This document shows positions 1-6,820 of a DNA stretch of 39,053 nucleotides, in pieces. The notes under the pieces were generated by a model. That model saw nothing but the letters and a program-made list of their open reading frames with translations. It was not told the DNA's origin and searched no databases. The DNA lies in assembly GCA_945862045.1 (NCBI GenBank), contig CAMAWR010000016.1:1-39053 (forward strand), in the 5' to 3' direction. Every line of letters starts with the position of its first letter. Within the stretch, counting starts at the first letter, position 1. The position numbers and the translations under genes were made by a program. Source of the stretch: Bifidobacterium breve. Lineage in GTDB: Bacteria > Actinomycetota > Acidimicrobiia > Acidimicrobiales > Ilumatobacteraceae.

Positions 1-426
1 CACGAAGCGATTCGCCAGATGCAACCGCGGGGCCGCGGTTTCCTGTTGAACGTGTCAAGTGTTGCGTCATTTCAACCAGGCCCCGAGCTGGCGGTGTATG
101 CGGCAACCAAGGCGTTCGTCACCAGCCTCACCGAGGCCCTGCATGAAGAGTTGCGAGGCTCAGGCATTCGGGTGACTGCGCTCTGCCCAGGGCTCACCCG
201 CACGGAGTTTCAAAGTGTCTCCAACACTTCGGGGCTCGAGTCGACATTCCCCGACTTTGCGTGGATGTCGGCCGATGATGTGGCGCGCGATGGGCTGCGA
301 GCGGTTGCCGACGGTAAGGCCATTTGTGTGCCGGGCCTGGTGAACAAGTCACTGGCGACGGTGTCGACTTTTACGCCACGCGGTTTGGCGCGGCGCATCG
401 CGGGCTTGGCCACACGCCGGCGCTAA
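1..426 (+). CDS. Short-chain dehydrogenase/reductase, 3' part only
   Basis: The gene begins before the window; the open frame runs from base 1 to a TAA at 424-426 and gives about 141 residues. It matches the second half of a classical short-chain dehydrogenase/reductase. A Ser-containing strand (NVSSVAS) is followed by the catalytic YxxxK signature (YAATK), and then the conserved loop containing CPGLTRTEF after the sixth strand. Such enzymes are cytosolic NAD(P)-dependent oxidoreductases acting on alcohol or ketone substrates. The Rossmann nucleotide-binding half lies outside the window, so cofactor preference and substrate cannot be judged. The stop codon directly abuts the stop of the convergent Rieske gene with no spacer. 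Confidence 0.85.
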   Translation, partial: HEAIRQMQPRGRGFLLNVSSVASFQPGPELAVYAATKAFVTSLTEALHEELRGSGIRVTALCPGLTRTEFQSVSNTSGLESTFPDFAWMSADDVARDGLRAVADGKAICVPGLVNKSLATVSTFTPRGLARRIAGLATRRR

Positions 427-978
427 CTACAACGTGATGTAGATGCCGCCGTTGCGCTCGCTCGCCTTGTACTGCGTGAGCGAGCGTTCTGCCGGACCTT
501 GTATGACTTCGCCTGTCGAGGCGTTGAACACCGAGCCGTGGGCAGGGCATAAAAGTTGCCCAGCAGCGCCAGGCGACACGAGAGCACCAGCATGAGTGCA
601 GGTTCGGTTGAGGGCCACCACCCCGGACGCAGTACGGGTGACCACGACACCCAAGTTGAGATAATCAGCGGTAACGATGACATTCTGGCTGGTGCCGGCG
701 GCCAGTGCCGACGAATCAAGAACCCGAACTTCACTGGTGGTGGGAGGTGGCGGGGCAGCCTTCACTCGCTTCCACTGACGGGCCTCACCCACCTTGACGC
801 ACTCAAACGTTTTGTTGCCCTCGGTGAGACGCTTGCCAAGTTTTTTGCAGACATCGCCACCCCGAATTTGTGGTGCAGTCACGGCACCAACCACAGTCGC
901 GGGCGCAAAGAGGAAAGCAACGAATCCTGTAGCCAACATGCCAACGACCGAGCGACGCGAAGAAGTTTCCATCAACAT
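427..978 (-). CDS. Secreted Rieske [2Fe-2S] protein
   Basis: The 183-residue protein has an N-terminal export signal with a twin-arginine-like SRRSVVG stretch (residues 7-13) followed by a hydrophobic segment to about residue 33. The C-terminal domain has both Rieske cluster boxes, C127-T-H129 and C144-P-A-H147, as expected for two Cys and two His ligands of a [2Fe-2S] centre. Tat export fits a cofactor folded in the cytoplasm. Between signal and domain, residues 44-70 carry a Cys pair (C44, C60) and a Trp, a pattern I associate with secreted actinobacterial proteins, though I cannot name the module. It may be a small soluble electron carrier; no oxygenase or cytochrome bc partner is adjacent. 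A second in-frame ATG two codons downstream (start at 972) is an equally good start. Confidence 0.85.
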   Translation of the reverse strand: MLMETSSRRSVVGMLATGFVAFLFAPATVVGAVTAPQIRGGDVCKKLGKRLTEGNKTFECVKVGEARQWKRVKAAPPPPTTSEVRVLDSSALAAGTSQNVIVTADYLNLGVVVTRTASGVVALNRTCTHAGALVSPGAAGQLLCPAHGSVFNASTGEVIQGPAERSLTQYKASERNGGIYITL

Positions 979-991
979 ATGCTACGTCAAT

Positions 992-1666
992 ATGCTGAGG
1001 CGGGTGAAGCGCACGCTCAAAGTTCTTATCTTGTTCACCATGTCGGCAACATTGAGCCCCACAGCCGTGCAGGCCGACACTTGGGTGTCGACGGTTGCGA
1101 CACCACCGGCTCGCGTACTGGTGCTGGGCGACTCGGTTTTTAATGCATTTATCCATGTTGATGTGGCGAGAGACCTAATGAACGAGCGCCAATCGACAAT
1201 TTTTGCGACGCAAGGCTGCCAGCGACTTCTAAAGGAAGGATGCATGGACTTTGCCAAGCTGAGTGCGCTACAGCAGTTGCGTCGGCATGCAGGAAAGTTC
1301 AGCGATGTGGTGGTGATTGGCACCGGCTACAACGACCGACTTGGCCCCGAATTCAAGGCGGCAGTCGTGTCCATCACCAACGAGGCCCGCACCCAGGGTG
1401 TGGAGGTGTTGTGGGTGACGTATCGTGAAAATGGGAACGTGCGCGGCAAATCAGGGGTGCTGAATGCCCAGTTGCGCAGATTTGACAATCGTATTGAGAA
1501 CTTGCATGTCGCTGACTGGAACGACCACAGCAAAGACACCGAAGGCTGGTTCCGTGAGGACGACGTTCATCTCATCACCCGTGGTGCGGTGGGTTTGGCA
1601 CGGCTGCTCAACTCTTCGTTGGTGCCGATTCTTGCAGCGCGAGACGCCGTGACTGCTGGGGGCTAG
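992..1666 (+). CDS. Secreted SGNH-hydrolase-like protein
   Basis: This 224-residue product opens with a basic stretch and a hydrophobic segment (residues 1-28, ending AVQAD), a good signal peptide. The mature part has the SGNH/GDSL layout: block I GDS at 46-48 with the nucleophilic Ser, a GTGYND block at 110-115 resembling block III, and a D-x-V-H motif near 190-193 that would supply the Asp-His pair. Such proteins hydrolyse or transfer acyl or acetyl esters, often on cell-envelope glycans; the substrate here is unknown. ATG 992 was chosen because it starts the signal peptide. Only 13 bases separate it from the divergent Rieske start, leaving no room for separate promoters, so each promoter must lie inside the other gene or transcripts have almost no leader. 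The stop overlaps the glpX stop by 4 bases. Confidence 0.75.
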   Translation: MLRRVKRTLKVLILFTMSATLSPTAVQADTWVSTVATPPARVLVLGDSVFNAFIHVDVARDLMNERQSTIFATQGCQRLLKEGCMDFAKLSALQQLRRHAGKFSDVVVIGTGYNDRLGPEFKAAVVSITNEARTQGVEVLWVTYRENGNVRGKSGVLNAQLRRFDNRIENLHVADWNDHSKDTEGWFREDDVHLITRGAVGLARLLNSSLVPILAARDAVTAGG

Positions 1667-2655
1667 CGAAACTCCGCCGACGAATACTGACCGATGCGAT
1701 CAGCACGATGGCGCGTGTCAATCGTGCGAATCGTGCCACTACGCACCCGCATGACGAGGCTCTGGGAGGTGGCACCGTACGCGTCGTATCGCACACCACG
1801 CAGAAGGTCGCCATCGGTGACGCCGGTGGCCGCAAAGAATGCATCTTCGCAACGCACGAGGTCGTCGGTCGTGAGCACACGATTCATGTCGATGCCCGAA
1901 GCTTTGGCAAGCGCCCGGTCTTCATCGCCGCGGGCCCACAAGAGACCCTGAATCTCCCCGCCGAGCGCTTTGAGTGCTGCCGCAGAAGTGACGCCTTCCG
2001 GTGTGCCACCGATACCCATGAGTGCATCCACGCCGGTCCACGGCAGGGCTGCGGCAATCGCACCGAAAATGTCGCCGTCGGTGATCATCTTGATGCGACA
2101 TCCGGCTGCCCGAATCTCACCAATCAGATCGGTGTGACGTGGACGATCAAGCATCACGATGGTGAGTTCGTTGAGCGTCTTGTGTTTGGCGCGGGCGATT
2201 GCGTCAAGGTTGTGTCGCGTCGACTTCGTGATGTCTATTGCCCCACGGGCATCGGGGCCAACCGCGATCTTGTTCATGTAGACGAATGGGCCAGGGTTGA
2301 ACATCGAGCCACGCTCAGCCACCGCAATCACACTCAGCGCATTGCCACGACCGAGCGACGTGAGCGTCGTGCCGTCAATCGGGTCGACCGCAACGTCGGT
2401 AACCGGCTTGCTGCCATTGCCGACGCGTTCACCGTTGAACAGCATCGGTGCCTCGTCTTTCTCACCTTCGCCAATGACGACGACACCGTCCATGTTGACG
2501 GTGTCGAGCAGGTTGCGCATTGCATCAACTGCGGCACCGTCGGCAGCGTTCTTGTCGCCGCGACCCACCCACTTTGACGCAGCGAGGGCAGCCGACTCGG
2601 TGACACGCACCAATTCCATCGCCAGGTTGCGATCAGGCTTTGCGGGTAATATCAC
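1663..2655 (-). CDS. glpX: Fructose-1,6-bisphosphatase class II
   Basis: The product is a class II (GlpX-type) fructose-1,6-bisphosphatase, the gluconeogenic enzyme converting fructose 1,6-bisphosphate to fructose 6-phosphate in the cytosol with divalent metal. Family hallmarks are PDRNLAMELVRVTE near the N terminus, GEGEKDEAPML at 62-72, the metal-binding DPIDGTT at 91-97, then MNKIAVGPDA, ILDRPRH-like VMLDRPRH, ITDGDIFGAI, GIGGTPEG and FFAATGVTDGDLL. Its order and length match mycobacterial GlpX. The start is uncertain: GTG at 2655 keeps the PDRNLA segment that homologues have, while the ATG at 2619 would cut it off and give 318 residues. Class II enzymes are the usual or only FBPase in actinobacteria. 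Its stop overlaps that of the SGNH gene. Confidence 0.95.
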   Translation of the reverse strand: MILPAKPDRNLAMELVRVTESAALAASKWVGRGDKNAADGAAVDAMRNLLDTVNMDGVVVIGEGEKDEAPMLFNGERVGNGSKPVTDVAVDPIDGTTLTSLGRGNALSVIAVAERGSMFNPGPFVYMNKIAVGPDARGAIDITKSTRHNLDAIARAKHKTLNELTIVMLDRPRHTDLIGEIRAAGCRIKMITDGDIFGAIAAALPWTGVDALMGIGGTPEGVTSAAALKALGGEIQGLLWARGDEDRALAKASGIDMNRVLTTDDLVRCEDAFFAATGVTDGDLLRGVRYDAYGATSQSLVMRVRSGTIRTIDTRHRADRIGQYSSAEFR

Positions 2656-2698
2656 CGCCCCCAAATTAGCCGATTCGGCACGCACTAGCGTTCGGCAC

Positions 2699-3094
2699 AT
2701 GACCGATTGGGACCCCCGCAATCCTGACGCGGCGACGGTGCGGTACGACCTGTCCGACTGGTCGCTTGAAGAACGTGTCGAATTGGTGGCGATGTTGGCC
2801 GAAGCCGATATCCGCCACGACTGGGATGGTACCGAATTGCTGGTGCCCACCGAGAGTGAATCCGTGGTGGATGTGATGCTGGATGACGTCGAAGATGACG
2901 ATGGCGCACCGACGTCACTAATTGGCGAGTTGGAGGAGTTCGAGTTGGACGGATGGACGACGGCTGATCGCATGGAGTTCGCGGCTGTCCTCGTTGAGCG
3001 GGGCATCGGTCACCGGTGGGAAGACGATCTGCTGTTGGTGGGGGTTGACGATGCAGATGCGGTGGAGGGTTTGCTTGATGAGTTCGACTTGTGA
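2699..3094 (+). CDS. Small acidic protein with an internal duplication, function unknown
   Basis: The 131-residue product is strongly acidic and I do not recognise a named family. It contains two copies of a motif of about 50 residues, roughly at 15-66 and 79-130. Each begins with an aromatic-or-Tyr/Leu-D-x-W stretch (DLSDWSLEERVEL and ELDGWTTADRMEF), then AML/AVLxExxIxHxW, a short strand with LLV, and a helix ending LLDEF or MLDDV. This looks like a tandem duplication of a small alpha-beta unit. The start ATG at 2699 lies 43 bases from the proposed glpX start on the opposite strand, so the two genes share one divergent promoter region. It sits 27 bases before the next plus-strand gene and may be co-transcribed with it. 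Confidence 0.7.
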   Translation: MTDWDPRNPDAATVRYDLSDWSLEERVELVAMLAEADIRHDWDGTELLVPTESESVVDVMLDDVEDDDGAPTSLIGELEEFELDGWTTADRMEFAAVLVERGIGHRWEDDLLLVGVDDADAVEGLLDEFDL

Positions 3095-3121
3095 GTGCAG
3101 GTGCTCAGTAGCGTTTGACGG

Positions 3122-3841
3122 GTGAGTGATGCTTCGTCACAACTCCTTGCTGAAGTAGAAATTTTTCATTCGCGTACACATTCACCGACGCGTCGACTGT
3201 CACTCGGGCATCTGGTGTTGCCCGTCGACCCCACCCCGGGGCTTGGTGGTTTATTGCTGGGTGGCATCGTCGCGGCCCACCTGCCCGACGTCGACGAAGA
3301 ATTGGTGCCCGATATTCATCGGCTGGTGCTGCAGGTTGATCGCGCAGATCGCGTGACACAGCCACGTCTGCGCCACCGGTATCAAATCGATCGACAAGGT
3401 TTGTCGCGCAGTCGTCACCGATTGGTGGGCGATGGCGAACAATTGAATTACGATTTTGGAACCAACGGCAGCCCGCTGCAGCAGGTGCTTGGCGCTATCT
3501 ACGCCCTCGAGCGGCTGGATGTATTGGCCCGACACGCGCTGATACCCGTATTCCACAAGGCCATGCGTTGGCGTGGCCCACTCGATGTCAATTTTCTGTC
3601 GTATCTGGCTGGCACCGCCACGGCGTCAATCACTTCGATGACCGACCCACGCGCGTGGGCACTCGAACTGCTTGGTTTCCCGCTCGGCACCGTGAGCCCC
3701 TCGAAGCGTGATGTGCAGAGGCGCTATCGCGAAAGTCTGCGCGACGTGCACCCCGACCATGGTGGCAATATTGACGACGCCGGACAACGTATCGAGCAAC
3801 TCAGCGAAGCACGCCGCGTGTTACTTGCCGCGATTGGGTGA
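3122..3841 (+). CDS. Protein with C-terminal J-domain (DnaJ-like)
   Basis: The 239-residue product ends in a J-domain-like segment (about 183-239): a short helix, then QRRYRESLRDVHPDHGG with the diagnostic HPD tripeptide at 210-212, then a final helix (QRIEQLSEARRVLLAAI). J-domains stimulate the ATPase of Hsp70/DnaK. In typical DnaJ the J-domain is N-terminal and followed by Gly/Phe and zinc-binding regions; here it is C-terminal and those regions are absent. The first 180 residues are unrecognised, with no clear membrane segment. The frame starts with GTG at 3122. It is probably a specialised DnaK co-chaperone whose N-terminal part selects the client, but this is inferred from architecture only. 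Confidence 0.7.
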   Translation: MSDASSQLLAEVEIFHSRTHSPTRRLSLGHLVLPVDPTPGLGGLLLGGIVAAHLPDVDEELVPDIHRLVLQVDRADRVTQPRLRHRYQIDRQGLSRSRHRLVGDGEQLNYDFGTNGSPLQQVLGAIYALERLDVLARHALIPVFHKAMRWRGPLDVNFLSYLAGTATASITSMTDPRAWALELLGFPLGTVSPSKRDVQRRYRESLRDVHPDHGGNIDDAGQRIEQLSEARRVLLAAIG

Positions 3842-3864
3842 CCGTCTCGTAGCCTGCACTCACT

Positions 3865-4569
3865 ATGCGCGGTTTGGGAACACTGATCAACACCGGCCTC
3901 GTGGTGCTGGGTAGCGGTTTAGGGGTCGTCATCGGTGATCGCATTCCCGAGCGAATGCGCGTCACACTCCTGCAAGTAATCGGCTTGGTCACCATTGCCC
4001 TCGGTGTGAGCGACGCAATCGATACTCGCAACATGGTGTTTCCACTCATCGGGATGGCAGTCGGGGCATTGATTGGTGAACTGCTGGCGATTGAAGATCG
4101 ACTCGAGCGCCTCGGTGAGCGTCTGCAGCGACGCTTTGATTGCAAGTCGGGGGCCGATGCTGGCGAGCGGAGTTTCGTCAAAGGTTTCGTGACTGCTTCG
4201 GCGTTGTATTGCATCGGGCCACTCACCGTGCTGGGCGCCATCGAGGACGCCAGCGGTGAAACCCCGCAGCTGTACATCATCAAGGGATTGTTGGATGGTT
4301 TTGTCTCAATCATGTTTGCCGCCATGTATGGCATCGGGGTGGCATTCAGTGCGCTGTCGGTGCTGGTGGTGCAGGGCAGCCTCACGCTTGGGGGCACGGG
4401 GCTTGACGCCGTGCTTGACGACCGCATGCGCACCGAGATGTTCGCCGCCGGGGGTCTTGCAGTCATTGGCATTGGCCTGAACTTGTTGCAGATCACCAAA
4501 ATTCGTCTGGCAAACCTGCTCCCAGGTCTGGTACTCACCCCAGTGCTGGTCGCCATTTTTGCCGTGTGA
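3865..4569 (+). CDS. DUF554 family membrane protein
   Basis: A 234-residue hydrophobic protein of the DUF554 (YqgA-like) family. Recognisable features are the N-terminal GTLINTGLVVLGSGLG-type segment, the conserved GLVTIALGVSDA helix, a cytoplasmic-looking charged stretch near residues 75-105 with many Glu/Arg, a VTASALYCIGPLTVLGAIEDA-like block around 110-130, the ILKG/IIKGLLDG motif, and a C-terminal pair of hydrophobic helices. Six or seven transmembrane segments are likely. The family is described as an uncharacterised inner-membrane protein, possibly a transporter. It starts 23 bases after the J-domain gene and probably belongs to the same transcript. Confidence 0.88.
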   Translation: MRGLGTLINTGLVVLGSGLGVVIGDRIPERMRVTLLQVIGLVTIALGVSDAIDTRNMVFPLIGMAVGALIGELLAIEDRLERLGERLQRRFDCKSGADAGERSFVKGFVTASALYCIGPLTVLGAIEDASGETPQLYIIKGLLDGFVSIMFAAMYGIGVAFSALSVLVVQGSLTLGGTGLDAVLDDRMRTEMFAAGGLAVIGIGLNLLQITKIRLANLLPGLVLTPVLVAIFAV

Positions 4570-4592
4570 CACCCATCTGCGACGATTGGGTT

Positions 4593-4664
4593 GTGGCAGC
4601 AGAACAAATCAACGAAGGCGACATCACTCAATACGTCAACTCTGAAGGTGATGACACCGAATAG
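4593..4664 (+). CDS. Possible 23-residue small ORF
   Basis: Between the DUF554 gene and the convergent Nudix-type gene is a GTG-initiated frame of 23 codons ending in TAG. The deduced peptide is hydrophilic and acidic (begins MAAEQINEGD and ends GDDTE) and reads like soluble protein rather than noise. There is no strong Shine-Dalgarno, only a weak GGG just upstream. It may equally be a chance frame. Confidence 0.22.
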   Translation: MAAEQINEGDITQYVNSEGDDTE

Positions 4665-4696
4665 CAACGACACCATTTGGCAACGGTGTGCGCTCG

Positions 4697-5884
4697 TTAG
4701 TCGGAGGAGTCGCTTTTACTGAGGCCCTCGAGGCGCAACAAAAATGGGGCCTGCTCGCGATCGGGGTCCAACCGAAAAAGGGCTGCGGGTTTGCCATAGC
4801 GGTCAAAAGTTGGGCGAGACCCTCCCTCAACTGCCGCCAGAATGCCGATTTTTTGCATTTTGCGGGCGAAGTTGGTGGGGTCGAGGGCCTTCAGCAGACG
4901 CGGTGCCCGTGGTGTCCTGGTTTTTGTGCTCTGGCGTAAAAGCCGCGACATCAACTCCATTTGTCGGGCAATGTCGGCAACCGGAGGGGTGGACTGCGAT
5001 GCAAAGCCATACCCGCTCGATCGCAGCACCCGAGAGCTGTGCGACTTTACTTCCACATCCCTGCCGTCAATCATGAAGTCGGGTCTGTTCGGCAACGGCA
5101 GCGGCATCATCATGGCCAATTCGCTGATGGTGCGCCCCACACCTGGGTCGCTCAGTGCAGCAAGCACCTCAAGTTTGGCGAGGTAGCCCCGCACCGCATC
5201 GGCATGACCCGGTCGTTCGGCTGCTTCGCCAGAGTCAAGCGACCCGTGGAACAGTGCTTCGTACACACGACGAAGTTCGCCGATGGTGAACTCTTCGCGA
5301 CAAAACTTGGCAGCCAATGGGGTGGTCACCACCAGATTGCGCACCAAACTGATGGCTGCCATCACGATGTCTTCGTGGTCGAACTCCAGTCGGTTGGGCC
5401 GTGCCAGCACGTCGACGAGGGGTCTGAACTGCACTCGGCTCACGTGCCCGACTGCGTCGTTGGGGTGAATGGCAAGGTCGCGGTCGTCGCCCACAATGGC
5501 CAGAAAAGCCACCGAGATCGTGCGGCCACTGCGCGGGTCGCGATCGGCGTCGCCAAAGGCGCCAATTTGATGCAAGTGGTCTTCGGTGAGCGCCAGGTTG
5601 GTTTCCCGGGCAAGTACCCGTAACGCCGCCTCGGTAAGGGTGGTATCAGGTGTCGGGCCCGCTCCGTATGCGTCACCCAACAGGGTGTTGCCAACGTGCC
5701 CGCCCGGCAGTGCCCAATGGTGTTGGGGGTGGCGCTCCAGTCGCTCCACGCGGCGTGGGGCCCTTGGGTTGCCACGGCGCACCAACACGTTGCCGTCGAT
5801 ATAGGCGCTGGTACCCCGACGCTGCACCACCCCTATATGTAGGAGGTCATTTCTGAGACTCAGGAGCACCACATCAACGGCCAC
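4697..5884 (-). CDS. NrtR-like Nudix/winged-helix regulator with an inserted domain
   Basis: The 395-residue protein starts with a Nudix-fold domain (about 1-170). Its Nudix box is degenerate: WALPGGH and the first Glu (E85) are kept, but the RExxEE core reads RVLARE, so two of the metal-binding Glu are lost and hydrolase activity is unlikely. This is typical of NrtR-type regulators that sense nucleotide-derived ligands. The C-terminal winged helix is recognisable in two halves: EEFTIGELRRVYEALF (197-212) and DPTNFARKMQKIGIL (335-349) followed by GKPAALFRL. About 120 residues separate the halves. This insert contains PD at 268-269 and E278-V-K280, the spacing of a PD-(D/E)XK nuclease core. 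The start is GTG. The gene is divergent from the sigma/AAA+ pair. Family placement is firm; the insert assignment is tentative. Confidence 0.8.
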   Translation of the reverse strand: MAVDVVLLSLRNDLLHIGVVQRRGTSAYIDGNVLVRRGNPRAPRRVERLERHPQHHWALPGGHVGNTLLGDAYGAGPTPDTTLTEAALRVLARETNLALTEDHLHQIGAFGDADRDPRSGRTISVAFLAIVGDDRDLAIHPNDAVGHVSRVQFRPLVDVLARPNRLEFDHEDIVMAAISLVRNLVVTTPLAAKFCREEFTIGELRRVYEALFHGSLDSGEAAERPGHADAVRGYLAKLEVLAALSDPGVGRTISELAMMMPLPLPNRPDFMIDGRDVEVKSHSSRVLRSSGYGFASQSTPPVADIARQMELMSRLLRQSTKTRTPRAPRLLKALDPTNFARKMQKIGILAAVEGGSRPTFDRYGKPAALFRLDPDREQAPFLLRLEGLSKSDSSD

Positions 5885-6091
5885 ATGGAAGTCAGGGGGT
5901 CTGGCTGGCGTCTCGCCAGGTGCAGGCTGCGGGGCTGTGCGCCCGGCCTTAGATGTCGACTTTTGGCGTTGCGGTTGGGAAGGTATGAGCGCACCTGCTA
6001 TATTGGTAGGTTCCGAATGTTCACCTCTAACTTACGGCAGAAATGTCATAAGTGTGATGATGATGTGCGTAGAAGAGGTGTGAAGTCAGGC

Positions 6092-6111
6092 TATTGGTCA
6101 AAACACCAATA
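6092..6111. promoter_or_regulatory. Palindrome in divergent intergenic region, possible operator
   Basis: TATTGGT-N6-ACCAATA is a perfect 7-bp inverted repeat with a 6-base spacer, in the 288-base region between the NrtR-like gene and the sigma-factor gene. Size and position suit an operator for the adjacent NrtR-like protein. It overlaps a possible promoter for the sigma gene: TTGGTC at 6094-6099, a 17-base gap, then TAACAC at 6117-6122. Both promoter boxes are weak. The rest of 5885-6172 shows no gene or other strong structure. Confidence 0.4.
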
Positions 6112-6172
6112 CTCTGTAACACCCCTAGGTCATGCTCTCTGTGACAGCCCAATGTCAGCAGAGAGGACCGAG

Positions 6173-6820
6173 ATGAAGCAGCAATCCAACAACCCAACCA
6201 CCAACAAGGAGACCACCGCAACCACAATCACCCCACTCAACCCCGCCGAGCGTCGTTACGTCGAGGCGGTGTATGCACACTTGTGCAAGACCTTCGGTCA
6301 CAAAATTGCCAGAGCCAACCTGCGAGGCCACAAGCCCGCCGATGTTGCCAACTTTACGATTCAAAAAGTGATCCGCAATGTGCAGCGATTCATGAATCGC
6401 TATCCAACCCCAGATCACGCAGCCAACGCAGTGGCCTCCAACTCATTCGTCGACTATTGCCGTCGCGACAACGCCCAACGCGGGCACGGCGCACGGGGCA
6501 CGCGCACGGTCATCGGTGACGAACCTGGCAACTTCGGTGACGGGGGAGGGGAGTCGTTGATCGCTCGTCACCCGGAATCGATCGTGGATCCCGAAGCCTG
6601 GGTCGAGGACGACTACCGAAAGGGCATCATCGCTAAGGTGCGCGAGCACATCTCACCCTTGGCGTGGGAAGGACTTGTGCTCACCGAAATTAATGGGCTC
6701 ACCCAAGCTGAGGCAGCGGAAGTCCTCGGGGTCAGTCTGGGGCATCTGAATCGCGAAATCAGCAAGGCGAAAAAAATTGCCAAACGTATGGCCGAGGATC
6801 ACAATTGGGAGGTCAACTGA
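6173..6820 (+). CDS. Sigma-70-family (ECF-like) sigma factor
   Basis: The 215-residue product resembles an extracytoplasmic-function sigma factor, the RNA polymerase subunit that directs promoter choice. Residues 28-105 match sigma region 2 in style: a helix with QKVIRNVQRFM, then NSFVDYCRRDNAQ, like the usual 'ARN...DYxRR' stretch. After a Gly-rich linker, residues 155-208 form region 4, with the helix-turn-helix GLTQAEAAEVLGVSLGHLNREISKAKK recognising the -35 box. ATG 6173 is preferred because GAGAGGA lies about 6 bases upstream; a much longer open frame extends upstream but looks non-coding. No anti-sigma factor is adjacent. The stop overlaps the ATG of the next gene (TGATG), so translation is probably coupled. 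Confidence 0.75.
   Translation: MKQQSNNPTTNKETTATTITPLNPAERRYVEAVYAHLCKTFGHKIARANLRGHKPADVANFTIQKVIRNVQRFMNRYPTPDHAANAVASNSFVDYCRRDNAQRGHGARGTRTVIGDEPGNFGDGGGESLIARHPESIVDPEAWVEDDYRKGIIAKVREHISPLAWEGLVLTEINGLTQAEAAEVLGVSLGHLNREISKAKKIAKRMAEDHNWEVN

Noticed and set aside
3801-4676. Minus-strand frame of 291 codons antisense to the DUF554 gene
   Set aside because: It covers a confident DUF554 membrane protein; the antisense product is Ser/Pro/Thr/Arg-rich and lacks any domain.
5885-6172. Long open frame upstream of the sigma-factor ATG
   Set aside because: The translated N terminus is Arg/Cys-rich and unlike sigma factors, and a good GAGAGGA ribosome site precedes ATG 6173, so the upstream part is treated as non-coding.
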